A stretch of 64,000 bases of DNA from Nocardioides jiangxiensis (GTDB lineage Bacteria > Actinomycetota > Actinomycetes > Propionibacteriales > Nocardioidaceae): positions 2,046,001 through 2,110,000 of the forward strand of contig NZ_JAUQTA010000001.1 in the NCBI RefSeq assembly GCF_030580915.1, written 5' to 3'. A program made the position numbers and the translations under genes. This document shows, in pieces, positions 53,444 through 61,543 of this stretch. How positions within the stretch are numbered: the first letter of the stretch is position 1; each line of letters begins with the position of its first letter. The notes beneath the pieces are model-generated. The model was not told the origin of the DNA, searched no databases, and was given only the letters and a program-made list of their open reading frames with translations.

Positions 53444-53493
53444 GCACGGTCCTCGTCTCGGCACGGGCCTCGTCTCGGCACAGGCCCCGTCTC
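53444..53493. repeat. Dispersed module repeat, site D: three inverted units at a 17-nt period
   Basis: Inverted cores (consensus GCACGGGCCTCGTCTC) lie at 53444-53459, 53461-53476 and 53478-53493, separated by one G instead of the usual 6-nt linker. There are no direct-orientation units, so no long hairpin forms here. Unlike the other sites, this one lies between two same-strand genes. Confidence 0.88.
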
Positions 53494-53628
53494 GGCGGTG
53501 TGTGTGCGCCGGACCGGGAGCGCCTCACGGCGCGTGGCCGCTCGCAGCGGCTGATTTTGGGACCCGGGGCTGCCACGGCCCGGCGCACCAGAGAAGTGTA
53601 GGTCAGCGCCCGGCATGCGGCCACGCCC

Positions 53629-53634
53629 TAAGGT
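53629..53634 (+). promoter_or_regulatory. -10 hexamer for a leaderless mRNA (PemK-like gene)
   Basis: TAAGGT is followed by CGTGAC (6 nt) and the GTG at 53641. Confidence 0.45.
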
Positions 53635-53640
53635 CGTGAC

Positions 53641-54033
53641 GTGGAGCCCATCTACGCACCCGAGGCAGACGGCGGGCCCGACCCGGGTGAGGTCGTCTGG
53701 GCCTGGGTCCCGTACGAGGAGGACCCGACACGCGGCAAGGACCGTCCGGTCGTCGTGCTGGCGCGCGAGGGTGACTCCTGGCTCGCGCTGCCGATGACGT
53801 CGAAGGACCACGACCGCGACGAGGCCCAGGAGGCCTCCGTCGGCCGGCACTGGATGGACGTCGGCACCGGGCCGTGGGACCACCGCGGCCGCCCGAGCGA
53901 GGTCCGGCTGGACCGTCTGCTCCGCCTGCCGGCCTCGGCCGTACGCCGGGAGGGTGCGGCGCTCGCCCCCGAGGTCTTCGCCGCGGTGGTCGCGGCGGCC
54001 GCGCCGTACCTCACACCTGACGCCCCTGTCTGA
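53641..54033 (+). CDS. PemK/MazF-family toxin-like protein without adjacent antitoxin
   Basis: The 130-residue protein has the PemK core: PGEVVWAWVPYEEDPTRGKDRPVVVLAREGDSWLALPMTSKDH, then a basic/aromatic region and VRLDRLLRLPASAVRREGAALAPEVFAAVVAAA. PemK/MazF proteins are mRNA endoribonucleases. No antitoxin-sized ORF is adjacent: upstream is repeat site D and downstream a binding protein gene. Stand-alone copies are common in actinobacteria and may not be active toxins. Confidence 0.85.
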   Translation: MEPIYAPEADGGPDPGEVVWAWVPYEEDPTRGKDRPVVVLAREGDSWLALPMTSKDHDRDEAQEASVGRHWMDVGTGPWDHRGRPSEVRLDRLLRLPASAVRREGAALAPEVFAAVVAAAAPYLTPDAPV

Positions 54034-54097
54034 CGACCTCGTGCCCGCTAGGGTGGTGCGCGCTCTACTCGATGACCTGATGAGGAGGCCTGCGGCC

Positions 54098-55453
54098 GTG
54101 AGGCGTTCGGTTCTGGTGGCTGCGACGACGGTCGTCGCCACGGTCGTTGCCGGTTGTTCCTCTGACGCGTCGCCGCAGCCGACGCCGTCCGCGACGAGTG
54201 CCAGCGGCACCCCGACGGGTGCACCGACGAAGATCTCCTTCCTCGCCTACGGCGCCCCCGCGGAGGTAAAGGCCTACCGCGCGATGGTGCAGAGCTACAA
54301 CGTCGCGAACCCCGACGTGAAGGTGAGCCTGGTCGAGGTCGCCAGTGCGGATGCCGCCGTGCGGCGGCTGCAGGCGGGCCACGTCCCCGACGTCTTCCTG
54401 ATGTCGCGGCGCGACCTGAGCGCCGTCGTCGAGGCCGGGCTCAACCAGCACATCGACGAGCTCCTCGACTCGCGCGGAGTCGACTTCACCGATGACTACA
54501 AGCGCGACAGCATCCGGGCCTTCTCCCACGACGAGCACCTCGAGTGCATGCCGTACGGCATCTCGCCGATGGTCATGTACTACAACACCAACCTCGTCGA
54601 CTTCTCCGAGATGCAGGAGGAGAAGCTGCCGGCGCCCACGAGCCACGCGACCTGGACGTGGGACCAGTTCGCCGCGGCGGCGAAGTTCGGCAGCCGCTAC
54701 GGGGCGAAGGGCGTCTACATCGACCCCTCGCTGCTCGGCATCGCACCGTTCGTGTACTCCGGCGGCGGTTCGCTCTTCGACGATGACCGCGAGCCGTCGC
54801 GCCTCGACCTCGAGTCGGGCAGCAGCCTCGATGCGCTGACCAAGGCGATGGAGCTGCTGCGCCAGGGTGCGGTCACGCCGACGCCGCGCCAGCTGCGTTC
54901 CTCCAGCGCCCTGCAGATGTTCAAGGACGGCAAGCTCGCGATGATCGCCGGCTTCCGCACCCTGACGCCCGAGCTGCGCAAGACCCCGGGCCTCAGCTTC
55001 GACGTGATGCCGATGCCGGCCCTGCCCGACGACCGCACGGTCGGCGACGCGAGTGGCCTGTGCATCTCGGCGAAGGCGGTCAACACCAGCGCTGCGGCCG
55101 ACTTCGTCGTCCACGCCATCGGCAAGGACGCGGTCAGCCAGGTGGCTGCCGCCGGCTACATGGTCCCGACCAACACCGCGGTCTCCGAGTCCGACGCGTT
55201 CCTGCAGAAGGACCGGATGCCGGCGCACGCCTACGTCTTCAACCGCTCGGTCAAGGACATCGTGACCCTGCCGCTGATCGACGGCTGGCCGGCGCTCGAG
55301 AAGGCCGTCCACAGCGACATCTACCAGCTCTTCTACAACCGCGTGATCGACATCGAGGGGCTGGCGAAGAAGATCGACGAGGAGTCGAAGGCAGTCCTGT
55401 CGCCTCCGGCGCCGTCGACCTCGCCGACGCCCACGGCATCCGCGACCAGCTGA
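54098..55453 (+). CDS. Extracellular solute-binding lipoprotein (family 1, sugar type)
   Basis: The 451-residue protein has a signal peptide with lipobox VVAGC (Cys20) and a Ser/Thr/Pro linker. The mature part is a family 1 binding protein (KISFLAYGAPAEVKAYRAMVQSYNVANPDVKVSLVEV; LECMPYGISPMVMYYNTNLVDF; DGKLAMIAGFRTLTPELRKTPGLSFDVMPMPALPDDRTVGDASGLCIS) and should bind a sugar or related ligand outside the membrane. GAGGAGG (54082-54088) is 9 nt before the GTG, which decides the start. No permease or ATPase genes are adjacent, so it is an orphan component. Confidence 0.88.
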   Translation: MRRSVLVAATTVVATVVAGCSSDASPQPTPSATSASGTPTGAPTKISFLAYGAPAEVKAYRAMVQSYNVANPDVKVSLVEVASADAAVRRLQAGHVPDVFLMSRRDLSAVVEAGLNQHIDELLDSRGVDFTDDYKRDSIRAFSHDEHLECMPYGISPMVMYYNTNLVDFSEMQEEKLPAPTSHATWTWDQFAAAAKFGSRYGAKGVYIDPSLLGIAPFVYSGGGSLFDDDREPSRLDLESGSSLDALTKAMELLRQGAVTPTPRQLRSSSALQMFKDGKLAMIAGFRTLTPELRKTPGLSFDVMPMPALPDDRTVGDASGLCISAKAVNTSAAADFVVHAIGKDAVSQVAAAGYMVPTNTAVSESDAFLQKDRMPAHAYVFNRSVKDIVTLPLIDGWPALEKAVHSDIYQLFYNRVIDIEGLAKKIDEESKAVLSPPAPSTSPTPTASATS

Positions 55454-55457
55454 CCTC

Positions 55458-55479
55458 CGGGCCCACCACGGAGGGCCCG
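55458..55479. terminator. Bidirectional terminator candidate
   Basis: CGGGCCC (55458-55464) pairs with GGGCCCG (55473-55479) around an 8-nt loop, in the 36-bp gap between the convergent binding protein and RNase D genes. Confidence 0.5.
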
Positions 55480-55489
55480 CTGCCCATGC

Positions 55490-56767
55490 TCAGGCAGGCG
55501 GTTCGACGTCGCCGGCGATGATCGCGTCGCGCAGCAGTGGTGCGGTCAGCTCGACCTGCCAGGGCCGGGCGCCGTACGCCGCGAGCTGCTCGCCGACGGC
55601 GTCCAGCAGCTCCTCGGGCTGACGCGTGCGCGGCGGGGTCCACAGCAGGCGACGGAGGAAGTCAGGGGTGAGCAGCTGCTCGACGGGGGTGTTGACCTTC
55701 TCGCCGAGGGCGGTGATCGCGTCACGGGCGATGGCCAGGCGTCGGGCCGCGACGGGGTCCTTCTCGGCCCAGGCACGGGGGACCGGCGGGCCGTCGCCGC
55801 GCAGGGTCCGGGGTGGCAGCGCCGACTCCGGCAGTGCCGCGGCCTCGCGGATCGCCGCCACCCAGCGGGTCGAGTAGCGCTCCGCGCCGCGGCCGTGGAA
55901 GCCCTTGATCGCCAGGAGGGCAGCGCGGTCGTGCGGCATCGCGATGGCGGCCTCGACGATCGCGGAGTCGGGGATGATCTTGCCGGGGGTCACGTCCCGC
56001 TCGGCGGCGATCTCGTTGCGCGCCTCCCAGAGCAGCTTGACCGCGGCCAGGCCGTGGCGGCTCCGGACCCGGTGCATCTGCGACGTGCGGCGCCACGGGT
56101 CGACGCGCACGGTCGGGGTGAAGCCGAGCAGGTGCTCGAACTCCTGGCGTGCCCACTCCGCCTTGCCGGCCTCCTCGAGGGCAGTGGCCATGAGGGCGCG
56201 CAGCTCGACGAGGACCTCGACGTCGAGGGCGGCGTACTCGAGCCAGGACTCGGGCAGGGGGCGCTTCGACCAGTCGGCGGCCGAGTGCTCCTTGCGCATG
56301 CGCTGGCCGAGCAGCTCCTCCACCAGGGTGGCCAGGCCGACGCGCGGGTAGCCGAGGAGGCGACCGGCGAGCTCGGTGTCGAAGAGCGATGCCGGGCGGA
56401 GGCCGATCTCCGCGAGACAGGCGAGGTCCTGTGTCGCCGCGTGCAGGATCCACTCGGTGCCCTCGAGCGCGGCGATGAGTGGCGCCATGTCGAGGCCGAT
56501 CGGGTCGACCAGGGCGGTGCCGGCCCCCTCCCGGCGCAGCTGCACCAGGTAGGCGCGCGCGGAGTAGCGGTAGCCGGAGGCGCGTTCGGCGTCGATCGCG
56601 ACCGGCCCGGTGCCGGCGGCGAGCGCGGCGGCGTAGGCGGTCAGCGCCTCATCGGTCTCGATGACCGGGGTGAGGCCGTCGCGCAGCGTCAGCAGGGGAG
56701 CTGGTGCGGCCTCGACGATCTCGTCATCGGCGCCGGGGGTGCCCGTGGTGGGCTCGGAGTCAGTCAC
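55490..56767 (-). CDS. rnd: Ribonuclease D
   Basis: The 425-residue 3'-5' exonuclease trims tRNA and other RNA. The DEDD domain has PVAIDAERASGYRYSARAYLVQLR (Asp59, Glu61), WILHAATQDLACLAEIGL and WLEYAALDVEVLVELRALM. An HRDC domain follows (LLWEARNEIAAERDVTPGKIIPDSAIVEAA). The start is GTG. It lies 2 bp downstream of the DUF3000 gene; DUF3000-rnd next to hemE is a conserved actinobacterial arrangement. Confidence 0.95.
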   Translation of the reverse strand: MTDSEPTTGTPGADDEIVEAAPAPLLTLRDGLTPVIETDEALTAYAAALAAGTGPVAIDAERASGYRYSARAYLVQLRREGAGTALVDPIGLDMAPLIAALEGTEWILHAATQDLACLAEIGLRPASLFDTELAGRLLGYPRVGLATLVEELLGQRMRKEHSAADWSKRPLPESWLEYAALDVEVLVELRALMATALEEAGKAEWARQEFEHLLGFTPTVRVDPWRRTSQMHRVRSRHGLAAVKLLWEARNEIAAERDVTPGKIIPDSAIVEAAIAMPHDRAALLAIKGFHGRGAERYSTRWVAAIREAAALPESALPPRTLRGDGPPVPRAWAEKDPVAARRLAIARDAITALGEKVNTPVEQLLTPDFLRRLLWTPPRTRQPEELLDAVGEQLAAYGARPWQVELTAPLLRDAIIAGDVEPPA

Positions 56768-56769
56768 GC

Positions 56770-57369
56770 TCAGCGCTGCCCTCGTCGACTCGGCATGGCG
56801 GTGACGCCCTCGGGGACCGGTTCCAGGCCGACGGCGGTGCAGAGCAGCTCGGCCCAGGCCTCGACATGGGAGGCGATGTCGAGCGTGTCGGGGGTCCAGG
56901 ACGCACGGATCTCGAGCTGCGCCGACCCCTCGTCCTCGGCCATGCCGCCGAAGCTCTCGGTGGCGACCCGCGTCACCGTGCCCGACGCGGCGTGGAACGA
57001 CGCCCCGTGGGCCTCCAGTGCCTCGGTCAGCCAGGCCCAGCCGACCTCGGCCAGCAGGGGGTCGGTGATCATCGTCGGGTCGATCTCGGCGCGCGCGTAG
57101 GCGACGCAGCGGTAGGTGCCGTCCCAGGCGTCGTTGCCCGCCGGATCGTGCAGCAGGATGATCCGGCCGGTGCCGAGGTCCTCCTCGTCGACGGTCACGT
57201 CGGCACTCAGCGCGGCGGCGTACGGCGCGATCCGCTGCGGCGCCGGCATGTCCTCGCAGAAGACCTCGCTGCGCAGCTTCGCGGACCGCATGCTCGCCAC
57301 GGCGAGCCGGAACTCCTCGGGCTGAAGTGGCGCGCCCTGCGTCGGGGGCGTCTCCTGACGGACGACCAT
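56770..57369 (-). CDS. DUF3000-family protein
   Basis: The product is 199 residues (start MVVRQETPP), with FRLAVASMRSAKLRSEVFCEDMPAPQRIAPYAAALSADV and GTGRIILLHDPAGNDAWDGTYRCVAYARAEID, matching the actinobacterial DUF3000 family. Function is unknown. The ATG at 57369 was preferred to 57414 because TACGCT lies 7 nt before it. It is divergent from hemE and coupled to rnd. Confidence 0.88.
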   Translation of the reverse strand: MVVRQETPPTQGAPLQPEEFRLAVASMRSAKLRSEVFCEDMPAPQRIAPYAAALSADVTVDEEDLGTGRIILLHDPAGNDAWDGTYRCVAYARAEIDPTMITDPLLAEVGWAWLTEALEAHGASFHAASGTVTRVATESFGGMAEDEGSAQLEIRASWTPDTLDIASHVEAWAELLCTAVGLEPVPEGVTAMPSRRGQR

Positions 57370-57376
57370 GCGGCCC

Positions 57377-57382
57377 AGCGTA
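57377..57382 (-). promoter_or_regulatory. -10 hexamer for a leaderless DUF3000-rnd mRNA
   Basis: On the minus strand TACGCT is followed by 7 nt (GGGCCGC) and the ATG at 57369. Confidence 0.4.
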
Positions 57383-57440
57383 GGACTGGTCACACCTCGT
57401 CGATGCCCTGCCACGCCGCGTCACCTGCGAGGATTGCCCT

Positions 57441-58502
57441 GTGACCCCCACGACTTCCGCCACGCCCGCGAACCCGGCGTACGACTCCGCTTTCCTCCGG
57501 GCCGCCCGCGGTGAGTCCGTGCCGCACACGCCGGTCTGGTTCATGCGGCAGGCGGGTCGCTCGCTGCCGGAGTACCTCAAGGTCCGTGAGGGCATCGGGA
57601 TGCTCGAGTCCTGCATGGACGCGGACCTGATCACCGAGATCACCCTCCAGCCGGTCCGTCGCTACGGCGTCGACGCGGCCATCTTCTTCTCCGACATCGT
57701 CCTGCCGCTCAAGGCCGTCGGCGTCGACCTCGACATCAAGCCGGGCGTCGGCCCGGTCGTCGCGAAGCCGGTGCGCACCCTTGCCGACGTCGAGGCGATC
57801 CCGGACCTCGCGCCGGAGCACCTGCCGTTCATCACGCAGGCAGTGCAGAACCTCGTCGCCGAGCTCGGCACGACCCCGCTGATCGGCTTCGCCGGCGCGC
57901 CGTTCACCGTGGCGAGCTACCTGGTCGAGGGCGGTCCGTCGCGGGAGTACGCGAAGACCAAGGCGATGATGTTCGGCGCCCCCGAGGTGTGGGACGCCCT
58001 GATGCAGAAGATCGCCCAGATCTCCGCCGGCTTCCTCGAGGTGCAGGTAGCGGCCGGCGCCTCGGCCGTGCAGCTCTTCGATTCCTGGGCCGGTGCCGTC
58101 AACCGTGACGACTACGTCAGCTTCGTGCAGCCCTACTCGGCGCGTGTGCTCGCCCAGATCGGCGAGACCGGTGTGCCGAGGATCCACTTCGGCGTGAACT
58201 CCGGGGAGCTGCTCGACCTGATGGGCGACGCGGGCGCGGATGTCGTCGGCGTCGACTGGCGCGTGAAGTTCGAGGACGGCATCAAGCGGATCGGCCCGGA
58301 CCGCGGCGTCCAGGGCAACCTCGACAACACGCTGGTCTTCGCGCCCGACGAGGTGATGTTCGCCCGGGCCGCCGAGGTGATCGAGGCCGGCAAGGCGGCG
58401 AAGGGCCACATCTTCAACCTCGGCCACGGCGTCATCCCGTCGACCAACCCGGACCAGCTGGCGAAGCTGACCGACTTCGTCCACGCGTACCCGCGGGGCT
58501 GA
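57441..58502 (+). CDS. hemE: Uroporphyrinogen decarboxylase
   Basis: The 353-residue enzyme makes coproporphyrinogen III in heme synthesis. The N-terminal PVWFMRQAGRSLPEYLKVRE is the family signature with substrate-binding Arg residues; AAIFFSDIVLPL, IGFAGAPFTVASYLVEGG, VQLFDSWAGAVNRDDY and LGHGVIPSTNPDQLAKL follow. The start is GTG. It is convergent with the LysR gene, with a 3-bp gap. Other heme genes are not in the window. Confidence 0.97.
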   Translation: MTPTTSATPANPAYDSAFLRAARGESVPHTPVWFMRQAGRSLPEYLKVREGIGMLESCMDADLITEITLQPVRRYGVDAAIFFSDIVLPLKAVGVDLDIKPGVGPVVAKPVRTLADVEAIPDLAPEHLPFITQAVQNLVAELGTTPLIGFAGAPFTVASYLVEGGPSREYAKTKAMMFGAPEVWDALMQKIAQISAGFLEVQVAAGASAVQLFDSWAGAVNRDDYVSFVQPYSARVLAQIGETGVPRIHFGVNSGELLDLMGDAGADVVGVDWRVKFEDGIKRIGPDRGVQGNLDNTLVFAPDEVMFARAAEVIEAGKAAKGHIFNLGHGVIPSTNPDQLAKLTDFVHAYPRG

Positions 58503-58505
58503 CCC

Positions 58506-59411
58506 TCACGCGGCGCGCAGCGAGCGCGCCTGCCGGATCAGTGCCTCGATGAGGCCGCGCGATGCGTCCGTCGCGCCCTCGCGCTGGCGGTGCAGGAGCA
58601 GCAGGCGTACGCCGGCAGGGCTGTCGCGGATCGGCCGGGTCGTGATCAGCCCGGTCCGGGCGAGCGGGTCGCCGTCGACGCTGTAGTCCGGCAGCACGGT
58701 CAGGCCGATCCCTTCGGCGACCATGAGCTTGCCCATCTCGGCGCCGTCGGTGCTGTGCCAGGTGCGGGGCAGGTCGCCATCGAAGAGGCGGTGCGCGTAG
58801 CGGTGCATGAGGTAGCCCGCGCGCATCCCGACGAACGGTTCCCCGCGCAGGTCGTCCGCACCCACGTCCGGCCCCTCGGCCAGCGGGTGGCCGGCCGGGA
58901 GCACGGCCACCGGTCGCCCCCGCTTCAGCTCGTACGCCGCCAGGCCGGCGGGCACGTCGTCGCCGTCGAGGAGGTTGACCAGCCCGAAGTCGAGGCCGCC
59001 TTCGAGCAGGCCGAGGACGATCTCGTGCTGCTGCAGGGTCCGCAGCTCGATCGAGGTCTGGGGCCGGTCCTCGCGCAGCCGCTGGACGGCCGGCAGCAGC
59101 AGCACGCTGGTCGCCGCGTGGACCGAGCCGATCCGCAGCGTGTGGCTGGCGGCCGCCTCCCCGGCCGCGGCGGACCGGAGCCGGTCCACCGCCTCCAGCA
59201 CGTCGGTCATCCGGGGGAGGAGCTCCCGGCCCGCGGCGCTCAGCCGCGCCCCGGACCGCTGGCGCTCCAGCAGCTCCACGCCGAGCTCGCGCTCCAGGCG
59301 GGCGAGGGCATCGCTCATCGCGGGCTGCGAGACGTGGAGGCGCTCGGCGGCACGGCGTACCGACCCGTGCTCGGTGACGGCGAGGACGTACTGGAGCTGT
59401 TCGATGCGCAT
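58506..59411 (-). CDS. LysR-family regulator of the sulfur-acquisition locus (inferred)
   Basis: The 301-residue protein has a LysR winged HTH (MRIEQLQYVLAVTEHGSVRRAAERLHVSQPAMSDALARLERELGVELLERQ) and a type 2 periplasmic-binding-like effector domain. It is divergent from the leader ORF and metNIQ operon over a 111-bp gap. By analogy with CysB/Cbl-type LysR proteins it may sense a sulfur metabolite; that assignment is from context only. Confidence 0.93.
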   Translation of the reverse strand: MRIEQLQYVLAVTEHGSVRRAAERLHVSQPAMSDALARLERELGVELLERQRSGARLSAAGRELLPRMTDVLEAVDRLRSAAAGEAAASHTLRIGSVHAATSVLLLPAVQRLREDRPQTSIELRTLQQHEIVLGLLEGGLDFGLVNLLDGDDVPAGLAAYELKRGRPVAVLPAGHPLAEGPDVGADDLRGEPFVGMRAGYLMHRYAHRLFDGDLPRTWHSTDGAEMGKLMVAEGIGLTVLPDYSVDGDPLARTGLITTRPIRDSPAGVRLLLLHRQREGATDASRGLIEALIRQARSLRAA

Positions 59412-59471
59412 CCGCGCTCCCGGTGATCGGTGGCGGCGAGGGGGTGATCGGGGATCCCGTCCATGCCGCGC

Positions 59472-59499
59472 TGGACAATGTCTAGCGAAATACTACTAT
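59472..59499 (+). promoter_or_regulatory. Promoter of the sulfur-acquisition operon
   Basis: TGGACA (59472-59477) and TACTAT (59494-59499) are spaced by 16 nt. The AT-rich block around 59485-59510 stands out in this GC-rich window. It lies between the LysR gene and the leader ORF. Confidence 0.5.
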
Positions 59500-59522
59500 T
59501 AACTCTCGAAAGGAGGTCGACC

Positions 59523-59633
59523 ATGAACACCGCGATGCCGCACCACCCCGCCGCCCGGCTGGTCGGCTTCCCCTGTGCTGGTCGTGCCGGCGCCCGTCGT
59601 ACCGGCGCCTGTCGGGCCCACACCTGTCGCTGA
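59523..59633 (+). CDS. 36-residue cysteine-containing leader peptide
   Basis: AAAGGAGG (59509-59516) is 6 nt before the ATG, the best ribosome binding site in the window. The ORF encodes 36 residues with Cys at 18, 30 and 35, the last next to the stop (CRAHTCR). Arg and Ala are also abundant. It ends 110 nt before metN. Upstream ORFs with Cys codons control sulfur genes by attenuation in mycobacteria, so this is probably a Cys-sensing leader. It has no features of a folded protein. Confidence 0.6.
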   Translation: MNTAMPHHPAARLVGFPCAGRAGARRTGACRAHTCR

Positions 59634-59650
59634 CCGCGACCTGTCCCGAA

Positions 59651-59684
59651 GCCGACCTCGTCGGCCCGCGTCGCTCGGGCGACG
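59651..59684 (+). promoter_or_regulatory. Two hairpins between the leader ORF and metN
   Basis: GCCGAC/GTCGGC (59651-59665, 3-nt loop) and CGTCGC/GCGACG (59669-59684, TCGG loop) lie 17-51 nt after the leader stop. They are placed where an attenuator or ribosome-binding-site control would act. The rest of the 332-bp LysR-metN gap holds only the promoter and leader ORF. Confidence 0.45.
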
Positions 59685-59743
59685 CCTCGTCTCCCCGGTC
59701 GCTGCCGGACCCCGCTCCGGCCTGCCCCCATCCAGGAACTCCC

Positions 59744-60766
59744 ATGATCGAGATCTCCGGACTGACCAAGTCCTACGGTTCGACCACCGTCCTCGACGGC
59801 ATCGACCTCACGGTCGCCGACGCGCAGATCGGTGCCGTCGTCGGACCCAGCGGTGCCGGCAAGAGCACGCTCGCCCGCACCATCAACCTGCTCGAGCGGC
59901 CGACCAGCGGCACGATCGCCGTCAACGGCCGGGAGCTGACCTCCCTCTCCGGCAGCGAGCTGCGTGCCGCGCGCCGGGAGATCGGCACCGTCTTCCAGTC
60001 CGCCAACCTGCTCCGCCGGCTCACCGCGGCGGAGAACGTCGCGCTCCCGCTGCGGCACCACGGGGTGCCCGACATCCAGGTCCGGCGTCGCGTCCACGAG
60101 CTGCTCGAGCGGGTCGGCATGCTGCACCGCGCGAACCACTACCCGTCGCAGCTCTCCGGCGGCCAGCGCCAGCGCATCGGCATCGCCCGTGGCCTCGCGC
60201 TCAAGCCGTCGGTGCTGCTCAGCGACGAGGCGACCTCCGGCCTGGACCCGGACACGACGCTGTCGATCATCACGCTGCTGCGGGAGCTCCGCGACGACCT
60301 GGGTGTCACGATCCTCGTCATCACGCACGAGATGGACGTCGTGCGCGGCATCGCCGACCAGGTGGCGCGGCTCGACCACGGCCGGATCGTCGAGCGCGGC
60401 TCGGTCGCTGACGTCGTCCGCGGCTCCGACTCGGACCTCTCGCGTGCGCTGCTGCCGCTGCCGCCCGCGGTGGCAGCTCCGGCGGGGCACCGCACGTGGA
60501 CGATCCGCTACGACGCGGCGACCGTCTCGCCGTACTGGGTCGGGCAGGTGGGCCGGGAGGTCGGCACCGACCTGGCCGTGCTCTCGGCGCTCGTCGAGGA
60601 AGCGGGGCGGGCCAGCGTCGGCCGCGTGACCATCGGCGTAGACCCGCGCGTCGACGAGCGCCGGCTCGAGCAGGCGCTCGTGGCCCAGGGCCTCGTCGTC
60701 GAGCAGCGCTCGGCGCTGCGCGTCGTCGGTCCGGACGCCCGGCCGGGCTCGGAGGCGGTCGCATGA
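59744..60766 (+). CDS. metN: MetN-type ABC transporter ATPase
   Basis: The 340-residue ATPase has Walker A VGPSGAGKST (residues 34-42), Q-loop TVFQSANLL, signature LSGGQRQRIGIARGLAL, Walker B with DEATSGLDP, and the C-terminal NIL domain (about 265-335, VGREVGTDLAVLSALVEEAGRASVGRVTIGV) that in MetN binds methionine for inhibition. The neighbours (two SfnB/DszC-type monooxygenases) suggest the ligand could be another organosulfur compound. Its stop overlaps an 18-codon ORF. Confidence 0.92.
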   Translation: MIEISGLTKSYGSTTVLDGIDLTVADAQIGAVVGPSGAGKSTLARTINLLERPTSGTIAVNGRELTSLSGSELRAARREIGTVFQSANLLRRLTAAENVALPLRHHGVPDIQVRRRVHELLERVGMLHRANHYPSQLSGGQRQRIGIARGLALKPSVLLSDEATSGLDPDTTLSIITLLRELRDDLGVTILVITHEMDVVRGIADQVARLDHGRIVERGSVADVVRGSDSDLSRALLPLPPAVAAPAGHRTWTIRYDAATVSPYWVGQVGREVGTDLAVLSALVEEAGRASVGRVTIGVDPRVDERRLEQALVAQGLVVEQRSALRVVGPDARPGSEAVA

Positions 60767-60819
60767 ACACCCCACGAAACTGCTCGCGCCGCTCCCACCT
60801 CCGCGAGGACCTCGCATGA
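60763..60819 (+). CDS. 18-residue ORF bridging metN and metI
   Basis: The ATG overlaps the metN stop (ATGA, 60763-60766) and its own stop overlaps the metI start (ATGA, 60816-60819). The peptide begins MNTPRN and contains one Cys. It may exist only to pass terminating ribosomes from metN to metI, since metI has no clear SD. It could also be chance. Confidence 0.35.
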   Translation: MNTPRNCSRRSHLREDLA

Positions 60820-61487
60820 TCGCGCTCATCTCCACGCCCTGGCCCGACGTCCCCTCGCTGCTCGGCCCCGCGCTGGGCGAGACGGTCCGGCTGGTCGGGA
60901 TCGTCATGGCCGTCGTCGTGGCGCTCGGCCTCCCGCTGGGCCTGCTGATCTTCAACACCTCGCCGCTCGGGCTGACGCCGCACCGGCTGCTGCACGTCTC
61001 GGTCAGCTGGGTCTCCAACCTGGGCCGGTCCCTGCCGTTCCTGGTCCTCATGGCCGCGGTCATCCCGGCCACGAAGGTCCTCTTCGGCACGACGATCGGC
61101 TTCAAGGCGGCCCTGTTGCCGATGGCGATCGCGGGCGTCGCGTTCTTCTCCCGGATCACCGAGAACGCCGTCCGCGAGGTGCCGCGCGAGCTGCTCGACG
61201 TCGGCCTCGCCGGAGGGTCGACCCGCTGGCAGATCGTCACCGGCATCCAGCTCAAGGAAGCCCTTCCGGGCCTCGTCGCCGGCTTCACGATCAACCTGAT
61301 CGCCATGATCGAGTACTCCGCGATCGCGGGAGCCATCGGCTCCGGCGGGGTCGGCTACCTGGCCGTCAACTACGGCTACCGGCGCTTCGACCAGAACATC
61401 ATGCTCGCCTGCATCGTCGTCCTGGTCGCGATCGTCCAGGCCCTCCAGTTCAGCGGTGACCGCGCCGTCCGCGCCCTCACCCGCTAG
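60816..61487 (+). CDS. metI: MetI-type ABC transporter permease
   Basis: The 223-residue protein has five predicted membrane helices and the BPD transmembrane layout of MetI: LGETVRLVGIVMAVVVALGLPLGLLIF, SNLGRSLPFLVLMAAVIPATKVLFGTTIG, and the coupling EAA region VREVPRELLDVGLAGGSTRWQIVTGIQLKEALPG. IAMIEYSAIAGAIGSGGVGYLAVNYGYRRFD is a strong MetI signature. It pairs with MetN and the downstream binding protein. Confidence 0.93.
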   Translation: MIALISTPWPDVPSLLGPALGETVRLVGIVMAVVVALGLPLGLLIFNTSPLGLTPHRLLHVSVSWVSNLGRSLPFLVLMAAVIPATKVLFGTTIGFKAALLPMAIAGVAFFSRITENAVREVPRELLDVGLAGGSTRWQIVTGIQLKEALPGLVAGFTINLIAMIEYSAIAGAIGSGGVGYLAVNYGYRRFDQNIMLACIVVLVAIVQALQFSGDRAVRALTR

Positions 61488-61543
61488 CGCACTCCCGCGC
61501 CCACGTCACCGCTCGACGTACCCCTCTCCCCGAAGGAAGAACC

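Noticed and set aside
59412..59743. SAM or other known sulfur riboswitch upstream of metN
   Set aside because: I see no S-box or SAM-II type conserved core. The region is explained better by the leader ORF and two short hairpins.
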